12,894 nucleotides of DNA from an uncultured Angelakisella sp. (GCA_904420255.1 CAJFUT010000144.1:1-12894), one strand, 5' to 3'; counted from the stretch's first letter, positions 1 through 7,050 are shown. Numbers and translations are program-made. The notes: generated from the letters alone by a model not told the origin.

Positions 1-133
1 CACTGGTGCAGGGGGACCAGATCAGGGGGCGGATAAAGGCCCCGGTGGCGCAGGGTTCCTCCGGGATGGGGCACTGGCCGCTGACGGCCATGGCATTTTC
101 CCCGGTGATCACAACGCCCTTCATCTTTCTCAT
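1..133 (-). CDS. Zinc-dependent alcohol dehydrogenase, N-terminal part (runs off the window)
   Basis: Only the first 44 codons are present; the rest lies to the left of base 1. The peptide contains MKGVVITGE near the start and ends in RPLIWSPCTS. This resembles the N-terminus of medium-chain zinc alcohol dehydrogenases of the secondary-alcohol type (Thermoanaerobacter/Clostridium beijerinckii family), where the Cys of the PCTSD motif (here residue 42) is a catalytic zinc ligand. Such enzymes interconvert secondary alcohols and ketones with NAD(P)H in the cytosol. I chose the ATG at 133 because an AAGGAG site (149-144) lies 10 bases before it; the in-frame ATG at 124 would be 19 bases away. 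The gene follows the aldo/keto reductase by 53 bases without an obvious terminator, so the two are probably co-transcribed. Family assignment rests on a short fragment. Confidence 0.7.
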   Translation of the reverse strand, partial: MRKMKGVVITGENAMAVSGQCPIPEEPCATGAFIRPLIWSPCTS

Positions 134-186
134 ACTGCTGCAGCTCCTTTCCAAACTGTATGCCTGTTTTTCCCCGGCCCCGGCGG

Positions 187-1197
187 TCATCCCGCCCGGC
201 CGGACACCTTTGTACCGCCGAATACCGCCGACATCTCCATCCCGTCCAGGGCGGCGTCCAGGGCCCGCACCTCCTCCGGGGTGAGACACACCTCCGCCGC
301 CCCGGCGTTTTCCGCCATCCGCTCCGGCTTCCGGGTGCCGGGGATGGAGACGATCCAGGGCTTTTTGCAGAGCATCCAGGCCAGGGAGATCTGGGCCGGG
401 GTGGCGTTCTTCTCCGCCGCCATCCCCCGGAGCAACTCCAGCAGCTCCCGGTTCTGCTCCGCGGCCTCCCCGGAAAACTGGGGCATGGAGGCCCGGTAGT
501 CGGTTTTGGGATCAAAGCGGCTGTCCTTCCCGTACCGCCCGGTGAGGAAGCCGTTGGCCATGGGAGAAAAGGCCACCAGGCCCACCCCCAGCTCCTCCAG
601 GACGGGGAAAAGGGCTTCATAGTGCCGGGCCATCATGGAGTAGCGGTTCTGCACCGCCGTCACCGGGCAGACGGCGTGGGCCCGGCGGAGGTAATCCTCG
701 CCAGTTTCCGAGATGCCCCAGTGGGTGATCTTTCCCTCCCGGATCAGGTCGGCCATCACCCCCGCCACCTCCTCCGGGGAAACCGCCGGGTCGATGCGGT
801 GCTGGAAATACAGGTCGATGTGGTCGGTGCCCAGCCGCCTCAGGGAGCCCTCCACCGACCGCCGGATGGTTTCGGGCCGGGAATCGGGGATCAGGGGCAG
901 GGGCACCCTGCCGCTTTCAAAATCAAACCGCAGGCCGAACTTGGTGGCGATGACCACCTTGTCCCGCACCGGGGCCAGGGCCTTCCCCACCAGCTCCTCG
1001 TTGACATGGGGGTCCTCCGGGGTGCCGTAGACCTCGGCGGTGTCAAAAAAGGTGTAGCCCAGCTCCGCCGCCCGGCGCAGCAGGGGGACGGCCTCCCCCT
1101 CCCCCATGGCCGCCCCGTAGGCGTGGGAAAATCCCATGCAGCCCAGGCCCACGGCGGAAACGGCCAGGTCCCGCCCCAGCGTCCTTGTCTTCATCAT
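187..1197 (-). CDS. Aldo/keto reductase
   Basis: Complete 336-residue protein, normal for the single-domain TIM-barrel aldo/keto reductases. The catalytic tetrad is visible: Asp52 and Tyr57 in FDTAEVYG, Lys86 in IATKFG and His133 in LYFQHR. The N-terminal LGRDLAVSAVGLGCMGFSHAYG and the C-terminal IPGTRKPERMAEN (cofactor-binding loop) are typical of the bacterial YdhF/IolS-like group, so NADPH-dependent reduction of an aldehyde, ketone or quinone in the cytosol is expected; the substrate cannot be read from sequence. The first of two adjacent ATGs is preferred because AAGGAG (1211-1206) sits 8 bases upstream. It begins a unit that continues into the zinc alcohol dehydrogenase at 1-133, with its own candidate promoter near 1220. 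Confidence 0.93.
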   Translation of the reverse strand: MMKTRTLGRDLAVSAVGLGCMGFSHAYGAAMGEGEAVPLLRRAAELGYTFFDTAEVYGTPEDPHVNEELVGKALAPVRDKVVIATKFGLRFDFESGRVPLPLIPDSRPETIRRSVEGSLRRLGTDHIDLYFQHRIDPAVSPEEVAGVMADLIREGKITHWGISETGEDYLRRAHAVCPVTAVQNRYSMMARHYEALFPVLEELGVGLVAFSPMANGFLTGRYGKDSRFDPKTDYRASMPQFSGEAAEQNRELLELLRGMAAEKNATPAQISLAWMLCKKPWIVSIPGTRKPERMAENAGAAEVCLTPEEVRALDAALDGMEMSAVFGGTKVSGRAG

Positions 1198-1219
1198 TTC
1201 CTCATCTCCTTACGGCTTT

Positions 1220-1257
1220 ATTGTAAACCCGCCGCCCGCCGGGGAGAAGTTTCCATT
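1220..1257 (-). promoter_or_regulatory. Candidate promoter/operator for the aldo/keto reductase unit
   Basis: A TACAAT -10 box lies at 1225-1220, 22 bases upstream of the start codon. No convincing -35 box sits 17 bases further up. Instead there is GAAACT at 1253-1248 (in context GAAACTTCTCCCCGG), 22 bases from the -10. The same element at the same distance occurs before the hydrolase operon at 4744-4749. A second GGAAAC copy lies just upstream (direct repeat GGAAAC-AAAT-GGAAAC). A regulated promoter is plausible but unproven. Confidence 0.45.
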
Positions 1258-1346
1258 TGTTTCCCAGTGAAAACCCGGGGGTTATGGCCTGTGTCCTGCT
1301 CCTCCATACGCTCCGGAGCCCCCTCCTTCCGTCACGCGGCAAGGCC

Positions 1347-1391
1347 AAAGGCAGCCCTCCCCGCCCTTCTGAACGGCGGGAAAAGGCTGCC
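1347..1391 (-). terminator. Large hairpin, likely terminator of the hydrolase-dehydrogenase-flavodoxin operon
   Basis: GGCAGCC (1350-1356) pairs with GGCTGCC (1385-1391), and inside it CCCGCC (1360-1365) pairs with GGCGGG (1375-1380), leaving a 9-base loop. On the minus strand only a short TTT follows, so it is a weak intrinsic terminator by sequence. It lies about 30 bases past the stop of the broken hydrolase gene and before the next promoter, which is where a terminator is expected. The rest of 1198-1418 shows no gene. Confidence 0.5.
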
Positions 1392-1418
1392 AGGCTGCCA
1401 AATTCCAAATATTTCCAG

Positions 1419-1726
1419 TTATTGATCCGTGAAAATGCCCTCCAGCCATCGGTCATAGGAGGGGATCCATCCCCCCTGGGCCCCAAAGCCGTGGGGCATC
1501 CCGTCCAGCTGGAGCCGCTCCACCGCCACGCCGGTCTCCTGGGCCGCGCCGGCATTGGCCAGGAACTGCTCATAAAACGGGTCCTGGGTGCCGTAGCGGC
1601 GGAGGAAGATGCCGCCGGGGAGGAGGAAGCGGGAAGCCCATAGGAACCGGGATCAGCCCCGGAACCGCAGGCCGCAAAACTTATTGGCAGAGCTGCAGCC
1701 AGGATGAGGGCCAGAATTCGCTTCAC
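1419..1726 (-). pseudogene. Remnant of a lipoprotein alpha/beta-hydrolase (leader plus out-of-frame C-terminus)
   Basis: From a GTG at 1726, with GGAGGGG 8 bases upstream, a clear lipoprotein leader is read: VKRILALILAAALPISFAAC, with the lipobox Cys at position 20, then a Ser/Ala linker. That frame then turns into low-complexity text without family features. In another minus frame the DNA down to the TAA at 1419-1421 encodes a recognisable hydrolase C-terminus: YGTQDPFYEQF, then DGMPHGFG and YDRWLEGIF. The Asp in GTQDP and His in MPHGFG are 30 residues apart, matching the catalytic Asp/His spacing (32) in the intact lipoprotein hydrolase at 3656-4681. The nucleophile region (GxSxG) and most of the core are missing. 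The simplest reading is an internal deletion with loss of frame, junction somewhere in 1590-1645. It is 26 bases after the flavodoxin stop, so it was once part of that operon. Alternatively, a short secreted peptide could still be made from the leader frame, which stays open to 1202. Confidence 0.75.
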
Positions 1727-1752
1727 AGGCACTTCCCCTCCAGCTTGCTGGG

Positions 1753-2439
1753 TTACAGCCCCAGCCCGTCCAGCCAGGACTGGACGTCGCTTTCGCTGAC
1801 ATTGGAGGAGAAGCGGTGCCCCTCCAGCCAATCGCCGGTGCCGGCCATCTCCGCCAGAAGCTCCCCGCTCTCCCCCAGGCCGGAGCTGGCGGAGGTGCAG
1901 AAGGGGATCACCGTCTTGCCGGTAAAGTCGTTGGCCTCGATGAAGGCGTCCACCGGCCAGGCGGCGATGCCCCACCAGATGGGATAGCCGATGAACACGG
2001 TGTCGTACTGGTCCCAGCCCTCCACCGTATCCGCCACCAGCGCCACATCCCGGAGGGACTCGTCGTCATGCTCCCGGGAAACCCGGCTGTCGGCGCTGCC
2101 GTAGTTCAGGTCCTCGCTGGTGTAGGGGTCGGCGGGCTCCAGCTCAAACAGGTCGCCGCCGGTGAGCTGGGCGATATAGCCGGCCGCCTCCTCGGTGTTG
2201 CCGGTGGCGGAGAAATACACCACCAGGGTGCCGCCCTCCTCGGGCTGGGCTTCGGGCTGGGAGGGTTCCGCCTGAGAGGAGGCCTCGGAAGAAGCCGCCT
2301 CGGACGAAGCCGCCTCAGAGGAAGCGGCGGAGCTTCCCTGGGAGGAAGCCGCCTGGGAGGAGGAAGGGGCCTGGCTGCCGCAGGCGGCAAGGCCCATGAC
2401 CATGACAAAGCTCAAAAGAATCGCTGCAAACCGTTTCAT
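1753..2439 (-). CDS. Lipoprotein flavodoxin
   Basis: 228 residues. Residues 1-20 form a lipoprotein signal (MKRFAAILLSFVMVMGLAAC, lipobox LAAC, lipidated Cys20). Residues 21-70 are a Ser/Ala/Glu/Gln-rich linker, and from about 71 a flavodoxin fold starts: TLVVYFSATGNT carries the FMN-phosphate loop (SATGNT, 77-82), followed by DTVFIGYPIWWG and IPFCTSASSG, which are usual flavin-contacting segments of short flavodoxins (Flavodoxin_4-like). It should bind FMN and transfer electrons, but on the outer face of the membrane instead of in the cytosol. The start has AAAGGAG 11 bases upstream. It follows the iron alcohol dehydrogenase by 21 bases, in one operon with a lipoprotein hydrolase. Its redox partner is unknown. 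Confidence 0.9.
   Translation of the reverse strand: MKRFAAILLSFVMVMGLAACGSQAPSSSQAASSQGSSAASSEAASSEAASSEASSQAEPSQPEAQPEEGGTLVVYFSATGNTEEAAGYIAQLTGGDLFELEPADPYTSEDLNYGSADSRVSREHDDESLRDVALVADTVEGWDQYDTVFIGYPIWWGIAAWPVDAFIEANDFTGKTVIPFCTSASSGLGESGELLAEMAGTGDWLEGHRFSSNVSESDVQSWLDGLGL
2282..2326 (-). repeat. Three imperfect 15-base tandem repeats in the flavodoxin linker
   Basis: Plus-strand units GCCTCGGAAGAAGCC, GCCTCGGACGAAGCC and GCCTCAGAGGAAGCG follow one another. They encode the repeated Ser-Ser-Glu-Ala-Ala steps of the linker between lipid anchor and flavodoxin domain. The unit length is a multiple of three, so slippage would change linker length without breaking the frame. Confidence 0.8.
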
Positions 2440-2460
2440 ATTTGTTGCTGCTCCTTTCCT

Positions 2461-3627
2461 TTATTCGTAGCATTCCTGGAAGATTTCAAGGATTTCCTCG
2501 CGGGTCATCCGTCTATAGCTGCCCGCCGAGATGCCGCAACTGCCGGCGATCTCCGCCAGCTGCTCCTTTTTGGCGCCCAGCTCCTTCAGGGTGGTGGGGA
2601 GCCCGATCTCCCGGATGAAGGCCGCCAGGGCGTCAATACCGGCCAGGGCCAGTTCCTCGCCGGTTTTCCCGTCCCGGGGGATACCCCAGACGTTTTCGGC
2701 GAAGCGGACAAACTTGGGCAGCCCCTCCCGGTAAATGTGGCGGTAATACACCGGGTGGAGCACCGCCAGCCCCTGGCCGTGGTTGCAGTCGGTGTAAGCC
2801 CCCAGCTGGTGCTCCATATTGTGGCACTCAAAGTCGCACTTCTTGCCCATTTTGATGACCCGGTTCTCGGCCATGGTGGAATCCCACATCAGGTTGGAGC
2901 GGGCGGTGTAGTCCCGGGGGTCCCGGATGGCGGCCCGGAGGTTGCGGATGACGCTCCGCATCAGGGCCTCCATGATGTCGTCGGATACGTTGTCCTCGTT
3001 GGGCTCGCTGAAATAGGTTTCCATAATGTGGCTGAGAATATCAAAGCTGCCGGATACCATCTGGCCCGCCGGCACAGTGTAGGTATAAACCGGGTCCATG
3101 AGGGCGAAGGCGGGGTTCAGCCTGGGATAATCCCGGCCGGTCTTGACCTTTTTCTCCTCATTGGTGATCACCGCGCCGCCGTTGCACTCGCTGCCGGTGC
3201 CCGCCACCGTGACGATGACCCCCAGGGGGAGGGGCTCAAAGTCGATGACGCCGGAGCGGGCCCAGAAGTCCTCCCAGACGTCCCCGTCATACCGGGCCGC
3301 CAGGGACACCGCCTTGCAGCAATCCATCACCGAGCCGCCGCCGACCCCCAGGATCATCTCCACCCCCTTTTCCCGGGCCAGCCGCGCCCCCTCCTGGACC
3401 TTCCGGTAGGTGGGGTTGGCCATGATGCCGGGGAACTCCACCACCTGCTTCCCGGCGGCGGAGAGAATCCCCATCACCTCGTCATAGATGCCGCTGCGTT
3501 TGATGGAGCCGCCGCCGTAAGCCAGCATCACGGTGGAATAGGGCTTTGTGAGGCAGGAAAGGTATTCCTTCACGCAGCCCTGGCCGAAATAGACCTTGGT
3601 GGCATTTTGAAAAATAAAGTTGTTCAT
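2461..3627 (-). CDS. Iron-containing alcohol dehydrogenase (butanol dehydrogenase/YqhD-like)
   Basis: 388 residues, the usual length of group III metal-dependent alcohol dehydrogenases. GVGGGSVMD (94-102) is the nucleotide-binding signature and VTVAGTGSECNGGAVI (139-154) the following conserved segment. Metal ligands by alignment to FucO are Asp196 and His200 (FDILSH), His269 (in CHNMEHQLGA) and His283 (CNHGQG). It should reduce aldehydes to alcohols with NAD(P)H in the cytosol. The overall pattern (YGGGSIKRSG near residue 37, HGQGLAVLHP) resembles the BdhA/YqhD branch; NADPH preference is likely for that branch but not shown here. AAGGAAG lies 8 bases before the ATG. It starts 28 bases after the hydrolase stop, in the same operon. 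Confidence 0.93.
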   Translation of the reverse strand: MNNFIFQNATKVYFGQGCVKEYLSCLTKPYSTVMLAYGGGSIKRSGIYDEVMGILSAAGKQVVEFPGIMANPTYRKVQEGARLAREKGVEMILGVGGGSVMDCCKAVSLAARYDGDVWEDFWARSGVIDFEPLPLGVIVTVAGTGSECNGGAVITNEEKKVKTGRDYPRLNPAFALMDPVYTYTVPAGQMVSGSFDILSHIMETYFSEPNEDNVSDDIMEALMRSVIRNLRAAIRDPRDYTARSNLMWDSTMAENRVIKMGKKCDFECHNMEHQLGAYTDCNHGQGLAVLHPVYYRHIYREGLPKFVRFAENVWGIPRDGKTGEELALAGIDALAAFIREIGLPTTLKELGAKKEQLAEIAGSCGISAGSYRRMTREEILEIFQECYE

Positions 3628-3655
3628 AAAAGACGCTTCCTTTCGTCGTCAGATT

Positions 3656-4681
3656 TTACTCCATTTGTCCTTCCCAGAAATCCACCGCCTGGTCCAGCCA
3701 GCCCTCTGCGGCGGTGCCGGTCCCCAGCCCGAACCCATGGCTCAGGCCGGGGTAATGGTGGAACTCGGTGGGGATGCCCAGGGCGTCCAGGGCCCGGATG
3801 CGCCGCTCCATGGTGCGCCAGCCGGCGATGCCGTCGTTTTCCCCCACACAGGCGAAGGTGGGCGGGTCGTCCCCGGCATAATCGCTGTGGCCGGTGTACT
3901 GCATGATCACCGCGCCGGGCCGGGGCAGCTCCTCCCCGCCAAAGGCCGCCGGGCCGTAGGAGCCCAGCCACGCCGCCATCCGCCCCCCGGCGGAGCCGCC
4001 CCAGAGGGAATAGCACCGGGTGTCCACCTCCAGCTCCCCGGCGTGGTCAAAGATGAAACTGATGGCCCGGGCCAGGTCCTCGCAGGCGGTCTGGGCGCCG
4101 GGGCGGTAGATAAGGGCGAAGGCGTTGTATCCCCGCTTGGAAAGCTCCAGGGCGTGGGGGAAGCTGTCCTGCATGGCCCCCACATAGGCGAAGCCCCCGC
4201 CCGCATTGCAGACGGCGAAAGGCGCCCCCGGCTCCCCCCGGAAGAAGAACAGCCCCGTGTCCTCCTTTTCCGGGTCGGCGGCCTTTTCCTCCTCGGTGTA
4301 GATGTCGTAAAACACCGTTTCCCCGGCGCCGGCCCGCTGCCACAGGCTGTTGACGATCTCCACTGTTTTTTCCGGGTCGATGTTGCTGTACCAGGTCAGC
4401 CGCAGCTCCCCCAGGGTGTCCCCGCTCCAGTAGCCGCTGTCCGCCGGGAAGATCAGCCTGCCGTATTCCCCGAAAACGGGGTCGCCCATCACTTCCTCGA
4501 TGGGGGTGTCCGCGGTAAAGGGGCCGCCCTCCCCGGAGGCTGCTTCCACTTGCTCCACCCCTTCCCCGGCCGGGGGAACGCTGCCCGCCGGCCCCTCCCC
4601 CGTCCCGGGGGGCGGGCCGCCGCACCCACCCAGCCAGAGCAGCAGGCAGAGGGCGGCGGCAAGACATCCCATCGGCTTCAT
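3656..4681 (-). CDS. Lipoprotein alpha/beta-hydrolase (esterase family)
   Basis: 341 residues. The lipoprotein signal MKPMGCLAAALCLLLWLGGC ends with lipobox Cys20; a Gly/Pro/Glu-rich linker runs to about 55. The hydrolase core has an oxyanion-loop-like NAGGGFAY (159-166), the nucleophile elbow WGGSAGG with Ser230, the acid Asp283 in GENDGIA and His315 in LSHGFG. This is the layout of the esterase/lipase group related to acetyl-xylan esterases and HSL-type enzymes. It is expected to cleave an ester at the cell surface; substrate unknown. The first ATG is kept because its Lys2 gives the signal peptide its positive charge, although a GGGAG sits better for the ATG at codon 4. It is the first gene of the operon running into the iron dehydrogenase and flavodoxin, and a related broken copy lies at 1419-1726. 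Confidence 0.88.
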   Translation of the reverse strand: MKPMGCLAAALCLLLWLGGCGGPPPGTGEGPAGSVPPAGEGVEQVEAASGEGGPFTADTPIEEVMGDPVFGEYGRLIFPADSGYWSGDTLGELRLTWYSNIDPEKTVEIVNSLWQRAGAGETVFYDIYTEEEKAADPEKEDTGLFFFRGEPGAPFAVCNAGGGFAYVGAMQDSFPHALELSKRGYNAFALIYRPGAQTACEDLARAISFIFDHAGELEVDTRCYSLWGGSAGGRMAAWLGSYGPAAFGGEELPRPGAVIMQYTGHSDYAGDDPPTFACVGENDGIAGWRTMERRIRALDALGIPTEFHHYPGLSHGFGLGTGTAAEGWLDQAVDFWEGQME

Positions 4682-4715
4682 TCTCCCTCACCCAACCTTC
4701 CTTTGTTCTGTTTCC

Positions 4716-4753
4716 ATTATAAAAAAATCGAAACCTCCGGGGAAGTTTCGATT
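4716..4753 (-). promoter_or_regulatory. Candidate promoter/operator for the hydrolase operon
   Basis: A perfect TATAAT lies at 4721-4716, 34 bases before the hydrolase start. No good -35 box is present at 16-18 bases. GAAACT (4749-4744) lies 22 bases upstream of the -10, exactly as before the aldo/keto reductase. It is one arm of the dyad AATCGAAAC-N10-GTTTCGATT, which also looks like the LysR terminator. The dyad could be an operator for the LysR protein encoded just upstream; this is inference. Confidence 0.5.
4721..4753 (-). terminator. Intrinsic terminator of the lysR gene
   Basis: Minus strand: AATCGAAAC (4753-4745), a 10-base spacer, GTTTCGATT (4734-4726), then an unbroken T run to 4721. 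This is a standard Rho-independent terminator 38 bases after the LysR stop codon. It overlaps the candidate promoter of the next operon. Confidence 0.75.
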
Positions 4754-4791
4754 CGTTATGCAGTATTTACCGCTGAGTTAACAGCGGCCTT

Positions 4792-5685
4792 TTACCGGGC
4801 GGAAACCTTTTCCACCGCCCGCAGGAACCGTTTCACCACGGGGGATGGCTCGGGGGAGTGAAGCAGGCCAAAGGGGATGGTGTAGCCCCAGTCCACCGGC
4901 AGCACCTTCAGGAGGGGGTGGACGTACCGCCAGTTTTCAATGGCCATCAGGACGCAGTTGTTGTTTTCGCACTGGTTGAAGGCCGCCACATCGTAAAAAT
5001 CAAAGTCCACAATGTGGATCTGGGGGTGGTTCTTCCAAAGGTCGTCCCGGAGCAGGTCCACATAATGGCTCCACTCCCGGCGCATCAGCATCAGGTCCTC
5101 CCCGTAGAGGTCGGTCACGGTGAGCTTGTCCTTCTGGGCCAGCCTGTGATGGATGGACACGGCGCAGCAGATGGGCTCCCGGGAAATCTCAAGGCCGGCG
5201 CACTGGCGCAGGTTCAGCATGGTTTCGTCGAAAATCCCCGCCACCACGTCGATGTTCTGCCCCAGGTTGGCCAGGATCTCCCGGGCGTTTTCCGGGGTGT
5301 TTTCAAAGGGGATCAGCTGGAACTTCACATCGGGGCAGTACTGCTGCACCCTGGGCCACAGGTCCACCAGCACCTGGGCCGGGGTCATGGGGGAGGTGCC
5401 GATGCGGATGACGCTGCTGCTTTCCTGCATGGCGTTCTTGGCCCGGGTGACCGAATCCTTGCAGTACTGGATGATGTACTTTGCGTCCTGGTACATGGAC
5501 TGTCCCGCCTTGGTCAGCACCAGCCCCCGGTGGGTGCGGACAAAGAGCTTCAGCCCCAGGTTCTCCTCCAGGAGGTTGATCTGCTTGATCACCGCCGGCG
5601 GGGAAATGTACAGCTTTTCGGCGGCCTTATTGAAGCTGCCCGAATCCACCACGCACAAAAAGGTTTCCAGCTGGGGGTTATACAT
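4792..5685 (-). CDS. LysR-family transcriptional regulator
   Basis: 297 residues, the standard length. The winged helix-turn-helix occupies residues 1-60 (LETFLCVVDSGSFNKAAEKL, ISPPAVIKQINLLEENLG, LFVRTHRGLVLTKAG). A long linker helix follows, then a periplasmic-binding-like effector domain from about residue 90 (VIRIGTSPM onward). It should bind DNA as a tetramer and respond to a small ligand. It lies immediately upstream of, and in the same direction as, the hydrolase-dehydrogenase-flavodoxin operon, but is separated by a terminator, so it is probably an independently transcribed regulator of that operon. An AGGAG lies about 11 bases before the ATG. The inducer cannot be predicted. Confidence 0.92.
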   Translation of the reverse strand: MYNPQLETFLCVVDSGSFNKAAEKLYISPPAVIKQINLLEENLGLKLFVRTHRGLVLTKAGQSMYQDAKYIIQYCKDSVTRAKNAMQESSSVIRIGTSPMTPAQVLVDLWPRVQQYCPDVKFQLIPFENTPENAREILANLGQNIDVVAGIFDETMLNLRQCAGLEISREPICCAVSIHHRLAQKDKLTVTDLYGEDLMLMRREWSHYVDLLRDDLWKNHPQIHIVDFDFYDVAAFNQCENNNCVLMAIENWRYVHPLLKVLPVDWGYTIPFGLLHSPEPSPVVKRFLRAVEKVSAR

Positions 5686-5756
5686 TGGGGGGTCTTCTCC
5701 TCTCTCCCGGGGCGCTCCTCCCGGGGCCCCGCATCCACGGCATCCAATTTATTCCA

Positions 5757-5791
5757 ATTATATTTTACCAAAATCCGTCCCCATATGTAAA
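5757..5791 (-). promoter_or_regulatory. Promoter of the lysR gene
   Basis: TTTACA (5791-5786), an 18-base spacer and TAAAAT (5767-5762) on the minus strand; an overlapping TATAAT (5762-5757) is an alternative -10. The -10 region forms a 13-base dyad ATTTT-ACC-AAAAT (5762-5774), a possible autoregulatory site. The remainder of the 156-base gap between rtcB and lysR contains only GC-rich stretches and the hairpin at 5803-5826. Confidence 0.5.
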
Positions 5792-5802
5792 ACTGTTTTT
5801 TC

Positions 5803-5826
5803 GCGGCCCCCTGCCCGGGGGGCCGC
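5803..5826 (-). terminator. GC-rich hairpin after rtcB, possible terminator
   Basis: GCGGCCCCC (5803-5811) pairs perfectly with GGGGGCCGC (5818-5826), with a 6-base loop. It lies 15 bases past the rtcB stop. On the minus strand it is followed by A-rich sequence, not by T, so it does not fit a classical intrinsic terminator; it could stabilise the 3' end or act with a factor. Confidence 0.35.
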
Positions 5827-5841
5827 TCCCCTCCCCCGGGA

Positions 5842-7050
5842 TCAGTCCTCGTCCCCGGCCTTGAAGTTGTAGATGGGGCGGATGATCTTCACCACCTCCG
5901 CCGTGGGCCCGATGTTGTCCAGGATGTCCTGCATTCCCTTGTAGGCCATGGGGCACTCATCCAGGGTGGACTTGCTCACCGAGGTGGTGTAAACCTCCGC
6001 CATCTGCTTTTTGAACTCCGAAACGGTGAAGGACTGCTTCGCCTCGGCCCGGCTCATAAGGCGGCCCGCCCCGTGGGGGGCGGAGCAGTTCCAGTCCTCG
6101 TTGCCTTTACCCACGCAGAGGAGGCTCCCGTCCCGCATATTGATGGGGATGAGCAGCCGCTCCCCCGCCCGGGCGGAAACCGCGCCCTTCCGGAGGATCA
6201 TCTGCTCCGTATCAATATAATTGTGGATGGTGGTGAACTGCTCCTCCACATGGAGCTTCATGCCCTTGACGATCTCATCCATCATGGCCTGGCGGTTGAG
6301 CATGGCAAACTGCTGGACGATCTTCATGTCGTGGATGTACTGGTCAAAAAGCTCCCCGGACACATAGGCCAGGGCCCTGGGGATGCTGGTCTGTTTGAGG
6401 TTTTTCAGCTTCTTCAGCTCTTTCTGAATCTCCTTCTCCCGGCCCTCCGCCTTCATCTGGGCGACCAGCGCCTCGATGGAGGCGTCGTCGGTGCGGTTCA
6501 GGACCTTGTAGCCCGCCTCCTGGTAGTAGCTTGCCACCTCCACCCCCAGGTGGCGGCTGCCGGAGTGGACCACCAGGTAAAGGTTCCCCTCGCCGTCCCT
6601 GTCCACCTCGATGAAGTGGTTGCCGCCCCCCAGGGTACCGATGCTCTTTTCCGCCCGCAGAAGGTCCACATGGCGGGCGCAGCACAGCTCGTTCAGGTCG
6701 ATCTGGCTGAGGCAGCGGTGGGCTTTATCCCGGATGGAAAAGCCGGAGGGGATTTTCTCATAGATCAGCTTGTCCAGCTTCTGGAGCTCGATATGACTCT
6801 CCCGGACGCGGATGGTCTCCATGCCGCAGCCGATGTCCACCCCCACCAGGTTGGGCACCACCCTGTCGGTGATGGTCATGGTGGTGCCGATGGTGCACCC
6901 CTTGCCGGCGTGGATGTCGGGCATCAGCCGGATGCGGCTGCCCACGGTGAATTCCTGGTTGCACAGCTCCTGCACCTGGGCGATGGAGGCGCTGTCCACC
7001 ACATCGGTGAAGATTCTGGCCTCGTTGTATTTACCTTTGATCTCAATCAT
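5842..7050 (-). CDS. rtcB: RtcB-family RNA ligase
   Basis: 402 residues. RtcB joins RNA 2',3'-cyclic phosphate or 3'-phosphate ends to 5'-OH ends using GTP and Mn2+, through a guanylylated His. Visible signatures are DIHAGKGCTIGTT (45-57), GVDIGCGME with metal ligand Cys75, GTLGGGNHF with His145, VHSGSRHLG with His162, a third metal-type His276 in HNYID, and SAPHGAGR with the nucleotide-accepting His326. All catalytic residues are present. Start: the frame stays open through the upstream tRNA, but the ATG at 7050 has TGGAGA 6 bases before it and gives the family N-terminus. The length and sequence resemble the shorter bacterial form that functions in RNA repair; no archease (rtcA/rtcR-type partner) is nearby. 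The gene begins 43 bases after the terminator hairpin of tRNA-Ala, with no clear promoter of its own. Confidence 0.93.
   Translation of the reverse strand: MIEIKGKYNEARIFTDVVDSASIAQVQELCNQEFTVGSRIRLMPDIHAGKGCTIGTTMTITDRVVPNLVGVDIGCGMETIRVRESHIELQKLDKLIYEKIPSGFSIRDKAHRCLSQIDLNELCCARHVDLLRAEKSIGTLGGGNHFIEVDRDGEGNLYLVVHSGSRHLGVEVASYYQEAGYKVLNRTDDASIEALVAQMKAEGREKEIQKELKKLKNLKQTSIPRALAYVSGELFDQYIHDMKIVQQFAMLNRQAMMDEIVKGMKLHVEEQFTTIHNYIDTEQMILRKGAVSARAGERLLIPINMRDGSLLCVGKGNEDWNCSAPHGAGRLMSRAEAKQSFTVSEFKKQMAEVYTTSVSKSTLDECPMAYKGMQDILDNIGPTAEVVKIIRPIYNFKAGDED

Noticed and set aside
1202..1726. A full-length 174-residue secreted protein from the leader frame of the broken hydrolase
   Set aside because: After the leader and linker the frame shows no domain, runs through the hairpin at 1347-1391, and another frame of the same DNA encodes a clear hydrolase C-terminus.
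1816..3906. Very long plus-strand open frame opposite the flavodoxin, iron dehydrogenase and hydrolase genes
   Set aside because: It lies antisense to three well-supported genes, has Pro/Gly/His/Arg-rich composition without family motifs, and arises from GC-rich third positions.
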